A stretch of 64,000 nucleotides of DNA, from the NCBI GenBank assembly GCA_001910725.1, contig MJGA01000012.1, positions 186,001 through 250,000 on the forward strand. Reading direction: 5' to 3'. Source of the DNA: Phanerodontia chrysosporium. Taxonomy: Eukaryota; Basidiomycota; Agaricomycetes; Polyporales; Phanerochaetaceae. Every line of letters starts with the position of its first letter. Position 1 is the first letter of the stretch. The translations under genes and the position numbers were made by a program. Below, piece by piece: positions 42,950-54,744 of this stretch. Below the pieces are notes generated by a model. That model saw only the letters and a program-made list of their open reading frames with translations, was not told the DNA's origin and made no database searches.

Positions 42950-45214
42950 CTACGCGACCTTAATCTTCGCAGCGGACGACGCAATGTCGATGGACAACAA
43001 GTCCTACAGCAGGTAGGTCAGTGAGAGTTTCCCACCTGGATGATAATGCATGCTGACCTTGCCCGACCTAAGCTCAGAAGGCGAGGGCATCAAGCCAAGC
43101 CTCAACAGCTCGGACGCCTTGCTGACGACTGGATCGCGCTGCATACTAGCAACAGCGATGACTTTGTCGTTCTTGACGTAGTACACCACAAACTGTGAAT
43201 GACGCATCGGTGTCTCGGAGACCCTTATCGAAGACTCAAACGACCAACCTTCATCTCTTCTAGGTTGCCATCAACAATGACATCGTCGAAGCCAGAACCG
43301 ACACCGCAGTAGCGGAGCTGCTGGCCCTCTGCGCAAACCGGTAAACCGCGGTACAGTACGCAAAATCTCATGAACACTTACGGGCACTCCAGAACACAGG
43401 GACCTTGACGAAGGGTTGGCCCTTGCCGCCCTCTGCGATGGTCTTGCCGACGGCGCGGCCCTGGTTGCCTGCGACGTTCCAGTGCTCGATCCTGCGCATC
43501 TCGCCGGTGCCGGGCTGCGGGTATAGCGCGATGTCGCCGATGGCGTACACGCTGCCGTCGAGGCCTTTGACGCGCAGATACTCGTCGACGGCGATCGCGC
43601 CCGACTTGTCCACGAGGTCCTTGATGCCTTCGCTATTCTTGAGGTACTCCGTCGCAGGTGCGACGCCGACGCCCATGATGACGACGTCCGCGGGCAGTTC
43701 GGTCTCCTGGCCGTCGGGGCCCTTGATGACCACAGTGCCCACATCGGACGGCGAGGTCGTTGCAGGTACGAGCTTCGACACTGATGACTTCATGTGGAAC
43801 TTGACACCTTTCGACTCGTGGAACTACGTAACGATTCTCCATCTATCAACACCCAAGGGCACTTCGCAAACTTGCAGAAGTCTTACCTTCTGCAGCGCCT
43901 TGCCGACCTCTGAACCGAGGACTGCCTCGAACGGTGCGCTTTCCATACCGATGACGTCGATGGAGGCGAGATTACGCTTAGACACGGCGACAACGAGCTC
44001 CATGCTGATGAAGGAGGAGCCGATAACAACGAGCCTCTTGCCCTCTTGGACCTCTGGAAGACGAAGTGAGTGCGGTCGTCAGGTAAAATGCGAAAGAGCT
44101 TACCACTATCGATACGCTTAGCATCATCGACGCCACGCAGGGTAAAGACCTTGCCAAGCTCCTTGCCGTCGACGGGCAGTTTGCGCGGTGTGCCACCAGT
44201 GGCAAGCACCAGGGTCTCGTACGCCACGCGCTCACCGGAGCCCCCGAGAATTACTGACTTTCCTTTGACGTCGACCTGGGTCACCTCAACGCCTGTACGC
44301 AGGATCACGCCGTATTTGCTCCTCAGCTCAGCAGCGGACCGCCACTCGAGCTTCGACGGGTCGGTGACCAGCGCTTTACTCAACTTCGTCCTAGGTATAT
44401 GCTATCAGAATGTGCATATATGCATACCAAAGGGAGTTCAACCTGTCAATCGGAGCATAGGTCTCCTTCGAGAGAACGGTTATCGCTCCGTTGTAGCCGT
44501 GCTGTCATGTGGAATGAGTACAATTCTCAAGCATCTGAATCAGCATTTCACATACCTCACGCAGGCTCTCTACTGCGTGGAAACCACCGCTTCCACCGCC
44601 CACGATGACAACGCCTGGGCTAGTCGATTGTGCCGAGCCGGTAGCTAGAAGCCTGGGCTGGCGTGACATATTCTTCTTAGTGGTATTCTCAGGATCAGCC
44701 GTCACATAGATTTGGCCGTCCTTGATCTCTGCCTTGAAGGAATGCAGTGCGCTTGGAGCAGGTGCGTCCTCTGGCGAAGTGGCGTTAGAACCAGCGTGCT
44801 CATAACTTTACTTTGAGCTTACCGATGTCGCCATTGCAGACATTAAAGCAAGCTTGAAGCGACGTCAGTGCTTGTCTCCTCTATCCAAGTGGGCACACAC
44901 ACCTCCGTGCCATGGACTATCTCAGATCGTTAGCGAGGTTGTGCTGTCGACGCAATCAGAGGCTCACCAGACTACGCGGCCGTCGGCCGTGAGCACACCT
45001 TTCGCGAGCGGAGCTCCGTAGTGCGTGCAGAACGCGCTGGTCGCGTGAATCTTGTCACCGATACGAGACAGAAGGACTTTCCCTTCGCCTCGAACGCGAC
45101 CTCCTTCCTGGATCTGGATGAGCACGCCTTGGAGCAGGGGTTTGCTGCATACACTCACATCTGTCCATCCTTGAGTTCGCTTTCGCTGAGGACGGCGATA
45201 GTCTTGGACGACAT
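42950..45214 (-). CDS. AIFM3-like Rieske/FAD pyridine-nucleotide-disulphide oxidoreductase
   Basis: One polypeptide combining an N-terminal Rieske [2Fe-2S] domain with an NAD(P)H/FAD oxidoreductase, as in apoptosis-inducing factor 3. ATG 45214 reads MSSKTIAVLSESELKDGQ. The Rieske ligands are CTH in SAFCTHYGAPLAKG and CPWH in VVCPWHGACFNVCNGD, joined over an intron. The linker runs into GVVIVGGGSGGFHAVESLRE (FAD-binding GxGxxG), LVLATGGTPRKL, a second nucleotide fold VVIGSSFISMELVVAVSKR, PADVVIMGVGVAPATEYL and VYAIGDIALYPQPGTG. The C-terminal domain ends LSIDIASSAAKIKVA. All introns keep frame. No clear mitochondrial presequence. It shares a 365-base divergent promoter with homoaconitase, another Fe-S protein. 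Confidence 0.92.
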
Positions 45215-45579
45215 CCTGCGCACTGCTGATACTGGCGGGTGAGGTAGTCGGAATGCAAGGTGTGAGAGACGACTGCGGAAGAGCAACATGAGAATGCGAG
45301 GTGGGACTCACACTTTATACATCTCACACTCTCAGACCCAGACGCCGCCGGACTGGCGGCATGATGTCAGTCCAACTGCACCGCTGTGCAATACGCGTTA
45401 GGTCACCTGGCCAATCAGAACGCGTACATTTCTCCCGAGAAAAATATTGGATTTCGTGAATTCGCCACGTGGGACAGACGCCTGCCGTCCACAGTGAACG
45501 AGTCAATTGCTCACAGTTCGCCCTTGCACTGCTGCCACCCCCATCTCTACTCGCTTCGCGGAAACCTCTCCGTGGCAGC
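45215..45579. promoter_or_regulatory. Bidirectional promoter of AIFM3-like gene and homoaconitase
   Basis: A 365-base head-to-head spacer between two iron-sulphur enzyme genes. It contains CCAATC at 45410-45415 and AATATTGG at 45443-45450, the second overlapping a CCAAT box on the minus strand. CCAAT boxes are the target of the fungal Hap complex, which regulates iron-dependent genes. The link to these genes is inference. Confidence 0.45.
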
Positions 45580-47940
45580 ATGCCTCTACACTCGCTGCTG
45601 CTCCGGCGGTGGGCAGCATTCGGCACTCGTGGCTATGCTACAGCCGCTGAACGACCTAGGATACCCCAGACTGTCATCGAAAAGGTCGTTCAGAAGTATG
45701 CCGTCGGCCTGCCCGGGGACAAGGTCGTAAAGGCCGGAGACTATGTCATGATTCGCCCAGAGCATGTCATGACACACGACAACACCGGCCCTGTCATCTC
45801 CAAGTGAGTTGTGCTCGTGTGCAGCGATGGGGACATCATGGCATGAAGCAGGTCGTGTTCGGAAGAAGCGAAGCAATGCTCGCGTTCGTTTCCTCTGTTG
45901 ACACGGGCCGCTTCAGCAATGGGACCTATCAGCATGTGCAAATATAATCGTTTACATTCGTCATGACCTATGTATCATTGTAGATTCAAATCTATCGGTG
46001 CTACCCGCATTTACAACCCGAAGCAAGTGGTCTTCACTCTCGATCACGACGTACAGAACAAGTCGGAGAAGAACCTCAAAAAGTATGCCACAATCGAGGC
46101 ATTTGCAAGGACACACGGCATCGACTTTTACCCCGCAGGTCGCGGTATCGGTCACCAGGTTTTGGTCGAAGAAGGATATGCTTTCCCCCACACCCTCACA
46201 GTCGCGAGTGACAGTCACAGTAACATGTACGGTGGTGTTGGATGTGTCGGCACGCCGATTGTCCGCACTGACGCGGCTGCACTGTGGGCAACTGGTCAGA
46301 CATGGTGGCAGGTCCCGCGTATGGTCAAGGTCGAATTCAAGGGCAGGCTCGCGCCGGGTGTCTCTGGCAAGGACGTCATTGTTGCTCTCTGCGGCTCCTT
46401 CAACAAGGATGAGGTCCTCAACGCGGCCATTGAGTTCTCCGGCGAAGGTGTCCAGCACCTTACCGTTGACGAGCGGTTGACGATCGCGAACATGACTACG
46501 GAGTGGGGTGCTCTTGTCGGTGTCTTCCCCGTGGACGACGTCACTCTCAGCTGGTACGAGCGCATGCTCAAAAAGCTCGAGCTACGGACGTTCTCTACTC
46601 CCGCTCTCGGCTCTTCGATCCCGCCACCTCCTGAGCACCCGCGCATCAACCGCGCCCGTCTAGATGCCCTCCGTGCCAACATCCTACGCTCGGATGCCGA
46701 TGCTGAGTACTCTTCGCACCTTGTCTTCGACCTTTCGACTCTCGTTCCGTACGTTTCTGGTCCCAATAGCGTCAAGGTCGCGAACCCCCTGCCCAAGCTC
46801 GAGGAGGCCAAAATCAAGATTAACAAAGCGTATCTTCTCAGCTGCACAAACGCTCGCGCATCCGACATCGCTGCTGCCGCCGCCGTCATCAAGGGCCACA
46901 AGGTCCACCCGGATGTCCAGTTCTACTTCGCCCCCGCTTCCTCCGAGGTTCAGCGCGAGGCCGACCAGAGCGGCGACTGGGAGACTTTGATCGGTGCTGG
47001 TGCAAAGCCGCTGCCTGCTGGTTGTGGACCCTGCATTGGTCTTGGTACAGGTCTCCTGGAGGAGGGTGAGGTTGGCATCAGTGCTACGAACAGGAACTAC
47101 AAGGGTCGTATGGGACACCCGCTCGCGCAGGCCTACCTTGCCAGCCCCGCCGTCGTTGCCGCTAGTGCAATCAAGGGCTACATTGCCGGTCCCGATTCAC
47201 TCGACCCAAGCAAGCTTCCTCCGGCCGGTGCGCCCACATTCTCTATCGTTAACTCGCCCTCGTCGGGAGCGAAAGCTTCTCAGAAGGAGCCCGTCCTTGT
47301 TGGCTTCCCCGAGACCTTTGCAGGCCCACTGCTCTTCGCACCCCAGGACAACTTGAACACCGACGGTATCTACCCGGGCAAGTACACATACCAAGACGAT
47401 ATCACGCTCGAACGCCAGGCTGAGGTCGTCATGGAGAACTACGACCCGACATTTGCCCAGCTCGTTGCAAGCATCCGCAAGCAGCAGCCGGGCGAGGAGG
47501 ACGCGCACACCAAGCGCGGTGTCGTGCTCGTATCCGGTTACAACTTCGGTACGGGCTCGTCCCGCGAGCAAGCTGCCACCGCGCTCAAGTCGGCGGGCAT
47601 CCCCATCGTCATCGCGGGCTCGTTCGGCGACATCTTCAAGCGTAACGCGATCAACAACGGACTTGTGTGCGTCGAGTCGCCTGAGCTCGTGGCAGACCTC
47701 ACCGCGCAGTTTGCGAAGGACGGCAAGCGCGGTGCTGGCGGCAAGGAGGGCGAGTTGACCGTCAACAAGGGCCTCTCTGCCGAGGTTAAAGTAGTCGACG
47801 GCGCGCTCCACGTCACCTTCCCCGACGGCAAGACGAAGACCTATACCATCCAGCCTGTCGGCGCCTCTGTTCAGGAGCTTTGGCTGTGTGGTGGTCTTGA
47901 GGGATATGTGCTCAAGGCTATCCAGGCTGAGAACTTTTAG
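45580..47940 (+). CDS. LYS4: Homoaconitase, mitochondrial (lysine biosynthesis)
   Basis: Converts homocitrate to homoisocitrate in the fungal alpha-aminoadipate lysine pathway. ATG 45580 gives the mitochondrial presequence MPLHSLLLRRWAAFGTRGYA. One intron (about 45806-45983) joins GPVISK to FKSIGATRIYNPKQVVFTLD. The rest is a single exon. Signature segments are YPAGRGIGHQVLVEEGYAFP, TVASDSHSNMYGGVGCVGTP, the [4Fe-4S] ligands LLSCTNARASDI and PAGCGPCIGLGTG, and the swivel-domain motif VVLVSGYNFGTGSSREQAAT. Length of about 728 residues fits the family. Lysine rather than citrate-cycle aconitase is indicated by the YPAGRGIGHQ and ARASDI contexts. The frame is fully intact. Confidence 0.95.
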
Positions 47941-48551
47941 AGTGGTCGCCGTTGATATCAGGTGAGATAGACTTCGACAATTCACGTGTCGCATCAAAAA
48001 GCTTACTCTTCGTAGCTCTCAGACTGTGTGGGGTCGTGGACCCGCGCAGAGCATACGTCGACGCTCCCCCTGTGATGTCGATGCTCCGTCGACTCTCGTG
48101 ACCGTGCATGGTGTGCAGTCCTTCGTCGGGGTTAGGCTGGCGTCGTTCGGCCGCAGCGAAAAGCCTGTCGGGCTTTGCGATCCCTCGCCATGTGACGGAC
48201 AAACTTCCTATGTACAGTACGAAAAGTACCGGAATGTATAGAACACTTTATCTAATGCACTGCTTGTGCACTGTCTGCGAATGTCTGCACGGGGAAGATC
48301 GTCGCGCGTCAGCGCGCTTACGGCACGAGAAATATTGGATGCAGTCGCTCCGCGTATGTCATGTTCACTCTCCTACCGCCCACCACGGGCTCACCCCGCA
48401 CTCGATACCCTCCACTCCCTCGCTGCCCGTCCTAATCTGTCTTGGATACTTGAGCGTTTTGCGACACGACCAGTCCCTGTACGTTCTGCGTCTCCAAAGT
48501 TTTCGTACCTGGCGCGCAAATCTGAATAGCCGTCCCTCAGATTTTTGCACC
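47941..48551. other. Intergenic region, no gene seen
   Basis: 3' region of homoaconitase and promoter of the dioxygenase gene. The small open frames here (for example 47918-48202 minus) have no family support. Confidence 0.55.
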
Positions 48552-50500
48552 ATGTCAAGCGTAACGAAAATGATACGTCCGAGTGGCATTGCCACAAAAG
48601 CACTGAAAAGTCCATGCCGCAGTATTAGCACTGCGTGCAGGAGCACGCTGGCGAGGACCCAAGTCGTGCGTCTGGCCGCCCGCCTAGTCTATCAGCTTGC
48701 TGAAGTCTTATCGGCACACAGAACACGCCCGCAGCGCAAAAGCAGACACGGCCTCTGCACTCTGCGAATAGCTGGGCGTCGGCGGCGGCGGCAGCCCTGA
48801 AGCGAACGTACGCTCCGCCCGAGCCCTCCGCCTCGGCCGACAATATCCCGCCAATGCGCGCCCAGGACCTGCCGGTGAGCAGGATTGATGAGCGGAAGGT
48901 CGTCGTCGGGTTCGACACGGGAGAGTGGACAAAATTGTGCGTCTTCTGTGCGGTGTGCGGCGACCGTCGTGGCTTATCGTGTCGCGCAGCCATCACATGT
49001 GGCTCCGGGACCACTGCCGGTGTCCCGAGTGCTTCCACCCCGTCACGAAACAACGCCTGCTGAACACCTTCGATGTACGTACCTCATTCCGAGGTTTCGG
49101 TTGGGTTATGTTAATCGACCGTGGCGCAGATCCCTCCAGATATCAAGCCTGTGAAAGTCGAGTCTACGGTCGAAGGCCTTGAAGTCCACTGTACGCTTGC
49201 ACCACAATTGTTGCCAGGGACATTCAGGAAGCTGAAGAAAGTAACTAGGGCCGTCCTCGGTACCACATACGTCGGTTTACCCATGGGAATGGCTCCGCCA
49301 ACATTCTTACGACCCACCACTCCAGAAGGATGAAGCTAGCTCTGAGTATGTCAAATCTTCCAGTGTGCGTGGCTGTGATCTCTGAGCATCTCTGTAGGAA
49401 AATTCTTTGGGGCTCCAAGATCCAGCAGGCACCTCCCACAGTCTCGTACGAGGAGGTCATGTCACCAGACGACCGGGGACTCTATAAGTGGTTGACCAAC
49501 GTCGTAAGTCCCGATGCACGTGACGGTTGTGTAAAAGATTCTCACAACCTATCAGGACAAGTTTGGTTTCTCCTTCGTTTCAGGCGTTCCTGTTACCTTG
49601 GAAGCGACTGAAGAGTTGTCCAAGCGCATCGGATTCATCCGGGAGACCCATTGTAGGTTCATAGTGACTTTTCGGTGCTCTGATCACTGACATGTAGCTG
49701 TCAGACGGCAAGTTCTGGGACTTCACTGCTGACCTCACGAGAGGTGACACTGCGTACACAAATATGGCTCTCGGTGCTCACACCGATAACACCTACTTCG
49801 TAAGTTTTACCCTTCCTATATCCTCGCTCATGCACTGACACCTCTCTAGACCGATCCGTGTGGCCTCCAGCTGTTCCATCTTATTGAGCACACCGATGGT
49901 ACTGGCGGTGCAACACTGCTAGTCGACGGCTTCTACGTCGCCTCCATTCTCAAGGAGCTGTACCCGAAGGCGTATGACACGCTTGCACGCATTGGTGTAC
50001 CCGCCCACGCCGCTGGCGAGGCCGGCACACTGTACACACCGTTCCCGGTGACGGGCTACCCCGTCCTTCGACATCACGGCGACGAGCTCGTACAGGTGCG
50101 GTGGAATAACGACGACCGCAGCACAATGAACCACCTCACTGCCAGTGAGATGGAGGAGTGGTATGATGCTATCCGGCTTTGGCACAAGCTCCTCACTAGT
50201 GCGGACTCGGAGTACTGGGTGCAGCTTTCGCCAGGTACCGCAGTTGGTGCGTATTCATTGCTCTTTGTCATGCCTGTCTTGCTAAGAGGTCACCATCCAG
50301 TTGTCAACAACCATCGTGTTCTACACGGCCGCTCCGCGTTCACAGGCAGGCGTCGCATGTGCGGAGCATATATCGGTGTCGACGAGTACCGCTCCAAACT
50401 CGCCGTCCTTACCGAGAAGTTCTCCGGCCAGGATCCTGCTTCACTCACTGCTGCCATTTTGCCTCCAAAGGAGCGCAGCGTCTGGAGCCCGCTGCTATAA
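48552..50500 (+). CDS. Trimethyllysine dioxygenase (carnitine biosynthesis)
   Basis: Fe(II)/2-oxoglutarate dioxygenase that hydroxylates trimethyllysine, the first step to carnitine. ATG 48552 opens an Arg/Ser-rich presequence (MSSVTKMIRPSGIATKALKS), so mitochondrial import is likely. The N-terminal domain has HHMWLRDHCRCPECFHPVTK with zinc-ligand Cys. A 58-base intron at about 49191-49248 joins GLEVHW to PSSVPHTSVYPWEWLRQHSY. The catalytic domain has DKFGFSFVSGVP, LGAHTDNTYFTDPCGLQLFH (HxD iron ligands), and the distal His with the 2-oxoglutarate Arg in NNHRVLHGRSAFTGRRRMCG. The related gamma-butyrobetaine dioxygenase is the alternative; TDPCGLQLFHLIEHTDGTGG and RRMCGAYIG favour the trimethyllysine enzyme. 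The frame is intact. Confidence 0.88.
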
Positions 50501-50722
50501 TCAGCTCCACGTCAGTCTACACGCCGCTCACTAGGAGCGTTCTTTGGGGTTTGCGATTCTACCATGCTTAACGTTATTCGTCCGTCTATGTTATCCTCTC
50601 GTGGCTCCGTCATCGTCTGTACATTACCACTACTCTTCTCCCGCGCGAACAAACTAGCTCTTTAGGTCATTCATCGCAAATATGTTTGAATCTCAGTCTT
50701 CCTACATTCGGAGGGCTCTGTA

Positions 50723-53384
50723 CTACGAGTCGATCGTCCGATTGAAATGCGGGTCGATCAGGCCAAGGAACCCATAGGACCACAGCTGGATAGCGTCAGA
50801 CTCCGTGCCATCCGGTGAGAGGCTCGCAAGGTCTGCAATCTCGAACTTGTTCGTTAAGTTGTTGAACGAGTAAGACCATACTTCGGTGTTGAGCTCTGTC
50901 GGACACCCGTCAGGATGATACATAGATTGCACAGCCAAGCATCAAACGCACCGCTCTGTGCGCCCTCAATCGCTGTCCAGAGTCGGCTCTCGGCATCTTT
51001 CAGCGACTGTACAAACTGCTTGTCACCACACCAAACCGGGGGTTCATTGAGTGTAGGTGCGAAGGTCGGTACATCATTGGTCTTGTCACAAAGGGAGAGC
51101 TGGCGTGCAAGGCCGCTTGCCATCAGCCCTTGCTGGAAGGACCTGCCCAGCAGAGTCAGTCAGTGTGCTCCTCCAAGCTGCTCTATCGACGCATACCAGA
51201 CCACAGTGCCATGATATGCAGCACGGTCCAGCAGATCGATATCTGTCCTGTTAGAATCGTACGCTGGGTTGGCCACGACCATCCCGATGTTCGTCAGGAG
51301 ACCTATACCAAACGTCAGCTCACCAGCACTCTGTTTTATGACAGGACATAGCTCACCCTTGGGTATGGCTGCAGCGCGTTAATAACGTGCTGCAAGAACT
51401 CCCGTGACACATTGGTGCCATAGACGAGGTTGAAGCTCATGTCCGAGTTGAGGACCTCTACCGGGGTACCGTCCGTCTTCAGTGACAACGCATAAAATGA
51501 CATTTCATTTTTCCCGGGCGCAGAGTGCGACTCGTTCAGCAAAGCTTTGCTCAAGTTCGTCCGCACGACGAAGTCTTGCAGGCGCTGCTGTGCAGTGGAA
51601 AGGTCGACGCGGACTTGGAACAGCTTCGGCGCATGACCCTCCCACACGCTCGCGACCTTTCCGACCTCCCTCGCGTCCAGGCCGATGTCAGGCAGAATGT
51701 TCGCATCCAGCAGTGCCTGTGTCGCGCGCAGCGAAGCAGGCACAAGGGCGGTGTTGACATCGAATGGGTAGAAGCCATATCCGAGCCCCTGGTTGCTGTC
51801 GCGCCAGTTTCCGACGGGCTGGCCGGGTCGCAAACCTAGCAAGTTGCCATAGGTGGCATTCTGCGCGAAAGGCAAAGCGCGGGCATAGTTGTACAGGACG
51901 GTCCTGAGGGCATTATCAGCCCGGCGACGACCAGGAGCACCCAGAGTAACTTACCGAGTGAGTATTTCGGCGTAGGTACCATTCTGCAGCGTTGCGTTTC
52001 GGGATAGGAACTGTTTGGCTCTACCATGGCCTTGGGGCAGCTCGAGGAAATAATGGGCCATAGCGGGCAAGAGCAGAAGGTCTATAAGTTGAACATTAGC
52101 TGACGTACACGACGGGCCAAAATACCGTACCCGTGTCAATCATCTTGTAATCGTAGAACGGCTGGTTACCCAGGTAGCTCTGGCCATTTTGAATGTTTAT
52201 GAACGACGCGTAGTCGCCAATGGTCTCCTCGTGGCAAAGGGCTCCAGTCGAATTAGCACGCTCGATGACTGCACCGAGGGCAGCTTCGATCGCGTCTGGC
52301 GTGAGGATGGGCATGAGCAGCCGCAGCGCTATCATCGAATCACGACCGAAATACTGAAGATGCGTTCCAGTCAGGCACTAGCAGACGCGTATCGGATGCA
52401 GACGTACTGTCAAGAACCGCCAGCCTCCGGCGGTGAATTTATTGCTGTATGTCAAGAACGAAACCTGTGAACATTCTTCAGCCGTAGAACCGAAACTGCG
52501 TTTCGGGAACCGTTCGTACTTGTTTGGCGGGTGCACTGTGTCCATCGGCTAGCCCTTCCAGCGCAGTCTGGAGGCCGACGTCGCCATTAGTAGCATTGCT
52601 CAGGAACAGAGACTGCGTGTCCAGGCCGGCCAAGCCTGTCTCGTTCGTGACAACTGCGACTCGAACAACACCGGAGGTTGAGCCGGCCGGAACGAGAATG
52701 TCTACGGTAGGCGGAGCCAGGGTACCATTCTCGCTGGGATTGACCGAAAACTCGGCGGAGCTGTTCGACGGGACTGTAAAATAAAGGTCTGCCCCCTGAA
52801 CGTGCCCTCAGGGTCCCCTAGGGTGCTGTTGATCCATTGGTGGTGCAGGCGGACAAAAGAGCTGTTGTAAGTGTCGAGAGTGTAGTTGAATATCTCGTGC
52901 ATGGTGCCGCTTCCCTCGACATAGTCTGGCGGGGTTTCAACACAGATATATGCACGGGATCCCTGTAAGACGCACCTCGCATCGCACGAACTGCACCAAT
53001 AATAGTGACACCCAGAGTCGCGTTGGTGCTGAAAGCCAAGTCAGCTTCGATGCCAGTGTTGTTGAAATCCCTGATCGTGCTGTGCAGCGTGCCATTGACA
53101 AGGTCGACAGAAAGTGAAGCAGATTCATTCAGTGGCAAGAAGTATGCGAGAGCACCAGAGTTTCCGGCAGGTAACGCGACGACCAAACGCCGCGGGACAA
53201 CACTCGTGTTGTTGCGACTTGTGAGCAACACTTGTGCAGCGGTGACATTATCCCGCAAGAAATAGTTGTCGTTTCCGCCAGATGTGACTTGGAAGGAGAA
53301 GATTGAGGACCCGTTAGTCGCACTACCTCGGGCCTGGGCGACTGTCCCAAGAGTTGCAGCAGCAAGCCAAAGGGTTCGCCGCAT
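50723..53384 (-). CDS. Large secreted protein, putative six-hairpin glycosidase
   Basis: ATG 53384 gives signal peptide MRRTLWLAAATLGTVAQARG. The first third is beta-rich and N-glycosylated in appearance (many NxS/T sites). A middle strand-rich part includes VDILVPAGSTSGVVRVAVVT. The second half has helical repeats with FLTYFGRDSMIALRLLMPIL, ALCHEETIGDYASFINIQNG, NWRDSNQGLGYGFYPFDVNT, MSFNLVYGTNVSREFLQHVI and GTVVWSWQQGLMASGLARQL. The GRDS, HEETIGD and NWRDS acidic motifs and the hairpin pattern resemble (alpha/alpha)6 glycosidases of glycogen-debranching type, so the protein may act on an extracellular glucan. The exact family is not certain. Introns are short and in frame; stop at 50723. 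Confidence 0.7.
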
Positions 53385-54003
53385 CGTGGCGGGGTATACG
53401 CGTCCCGGACATGCGAGACAGGGACGCTTATGTAGGCCGCCGGAGAAAGAACGACCTACGCACGGCGCCGAGTCAGCTGGGCATCGCGGGGATTACGCAC
53501 TCCTGCATGAAAATCTTATCCTCCCTGGCGCGTGTGTTGGCGACGTCAACAGCCAAGCATGAACAGTCCTCGTGACTGCACAACCCAAGGCAAACGCGAA
53601 CACATCAGCAGGGGCTGATCGTACTCCACTGCAGTGAGACTGGCTTGGGCAAGTGATGCATGATGGTACGCGTGCATATTTTCAGGTGAAGAGGTTACGG
53701 CGGGCCGCATCGCTGTCCAAGCCGTCTACATAGCTGGTCTCAACATGTTGTATAGGGTGACGTCATATCAAATACACAGGGCAACGAGCCTGCATTGGGC
53801 TCGGACTTGAGAAGTGCACTTTGAATAAAGGATTGACGTGTCCGTAGATGACCGAGCGAGGGAAGGCCTGTTATTTGCTGGTGAAGATATGTTGTACACT
53901 CGGGAATACAGAAACCACTGTGCAAACCTGCTGGTCATCTCGAGTCAGGTCACGTAACTCGGTCAACACGATTCTACTCACAGCACAAGGAATTCGAGTA
54001 CAG
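53385..54003. other. Intergenic region, no gene seen
   Basis: Upstream of the secreted putative glycosidase and downstream of a small membrane-protein gene, both on the minus strand. No supported gene or repeat. Confidence 0.55.
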
Positions 54004-54552
54004 TTATCGGAAGATGGGCTTAATGTCGGACTCCTCCTTTATTGACACCTTCTTGGTTGTCTTCGGTGTGAAGGCTTCTGCGCTTTTCCGTGTTGTCTGG
54101 TCCCGTGCAGAGACCAGATTTTCTTCGCCAAAGATAGATATCTGCATGTAATGTGTGACCCCCCGCGCGCAGAGTCCGACGAACACTGCCCAGATGCATG
54201 TGGCCCCCACGAAGACGTAAATGGGGTAGACCTCTCTGGCGAATCCGGTGACGAGCGAATACGGAGTTAATACGAGCACTTCGAGTAATATCCTCGCGAG
54301 GACGGTGACTGGTGCGATAATGTAAAACAGAGGGGTCGAGAACGTAGAGAGAAGCGAGCGTGCTGGTGCAAGGATAGTCTTGAAGAGAGACCATCCTGAG
54401 GAGATGGCTACTGTTACTGCTGCATATGCTGCCGAGGAGATTCTCAAGACAAGCCAGAAGAAGTATACAATCGGCGGTACAGTCACGTCCGCTGGGGCAT
54501 CGGTTATCGTCGCAGCGGGAGGGGCGGTGGAAAGTATGGTGACTGTAGACAT
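54004..54552 (-). CDS. Small multi-pass membrane protein, unknown function
   Basis: Single exon of 182 codons from ATG 54552 (MSTVTILSTAPPAATITDAP); an in-frame ATG nine codons upstream is also possible. Three to four hydrophobic segments occur: IVYFFWLVLRISSAAYAAVT, FYIIAPVTVLARILLEVLVL, VYPIYVFVGATCIWAVFVGL. A basic cytosolic tail (AEAFTPKTTKKVSIKEESD) ends KPIFR. Such proteins are common as conserved fungal hypotheticals. It diverges from the PAAF1 gene with only about 190 bases between starts. Confidence 0.75.
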   Translation of the reverse strand: MSTVTILSTAPPAATITDAPADVTVPPIVYFFWLVLRISSAAYAAVTVAISSGWSLFKTILAPARSLLSTFSTPLFYIIAPVTVLARILLEVLVLTPYSLVTGFAREVYPIYVFVGATCIWAVFVGLCARGVTHYMQISIFGEENLVSARDQTTRKSAEAFTPKTTKKVSIKEESDIKPIFR

Positions 54553-54744
54553 CTTGACGACGCGTTTATTGCGCGGCAAACTTCTCTACGATTGCTGAAG
54601 CCTCGTGAGAGAGCCAAGCACTCTGAAAAGCAGACATACTCACGAGGTGGTCGTGGTCGAAGCCAAAGCGTCTTCGACATCAACGCACGTTCACATCTGG
54701 CGTCTATCCGCGTCTCTTGCTCTCTCATTACGCGTGCGCGTCCC

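Noticed and set aside
47197..47997. 266-codon minus-strand frame inside homoaconitase
   Set aside because: Antisense shadow of a strongly conserved exon with biased codon use.
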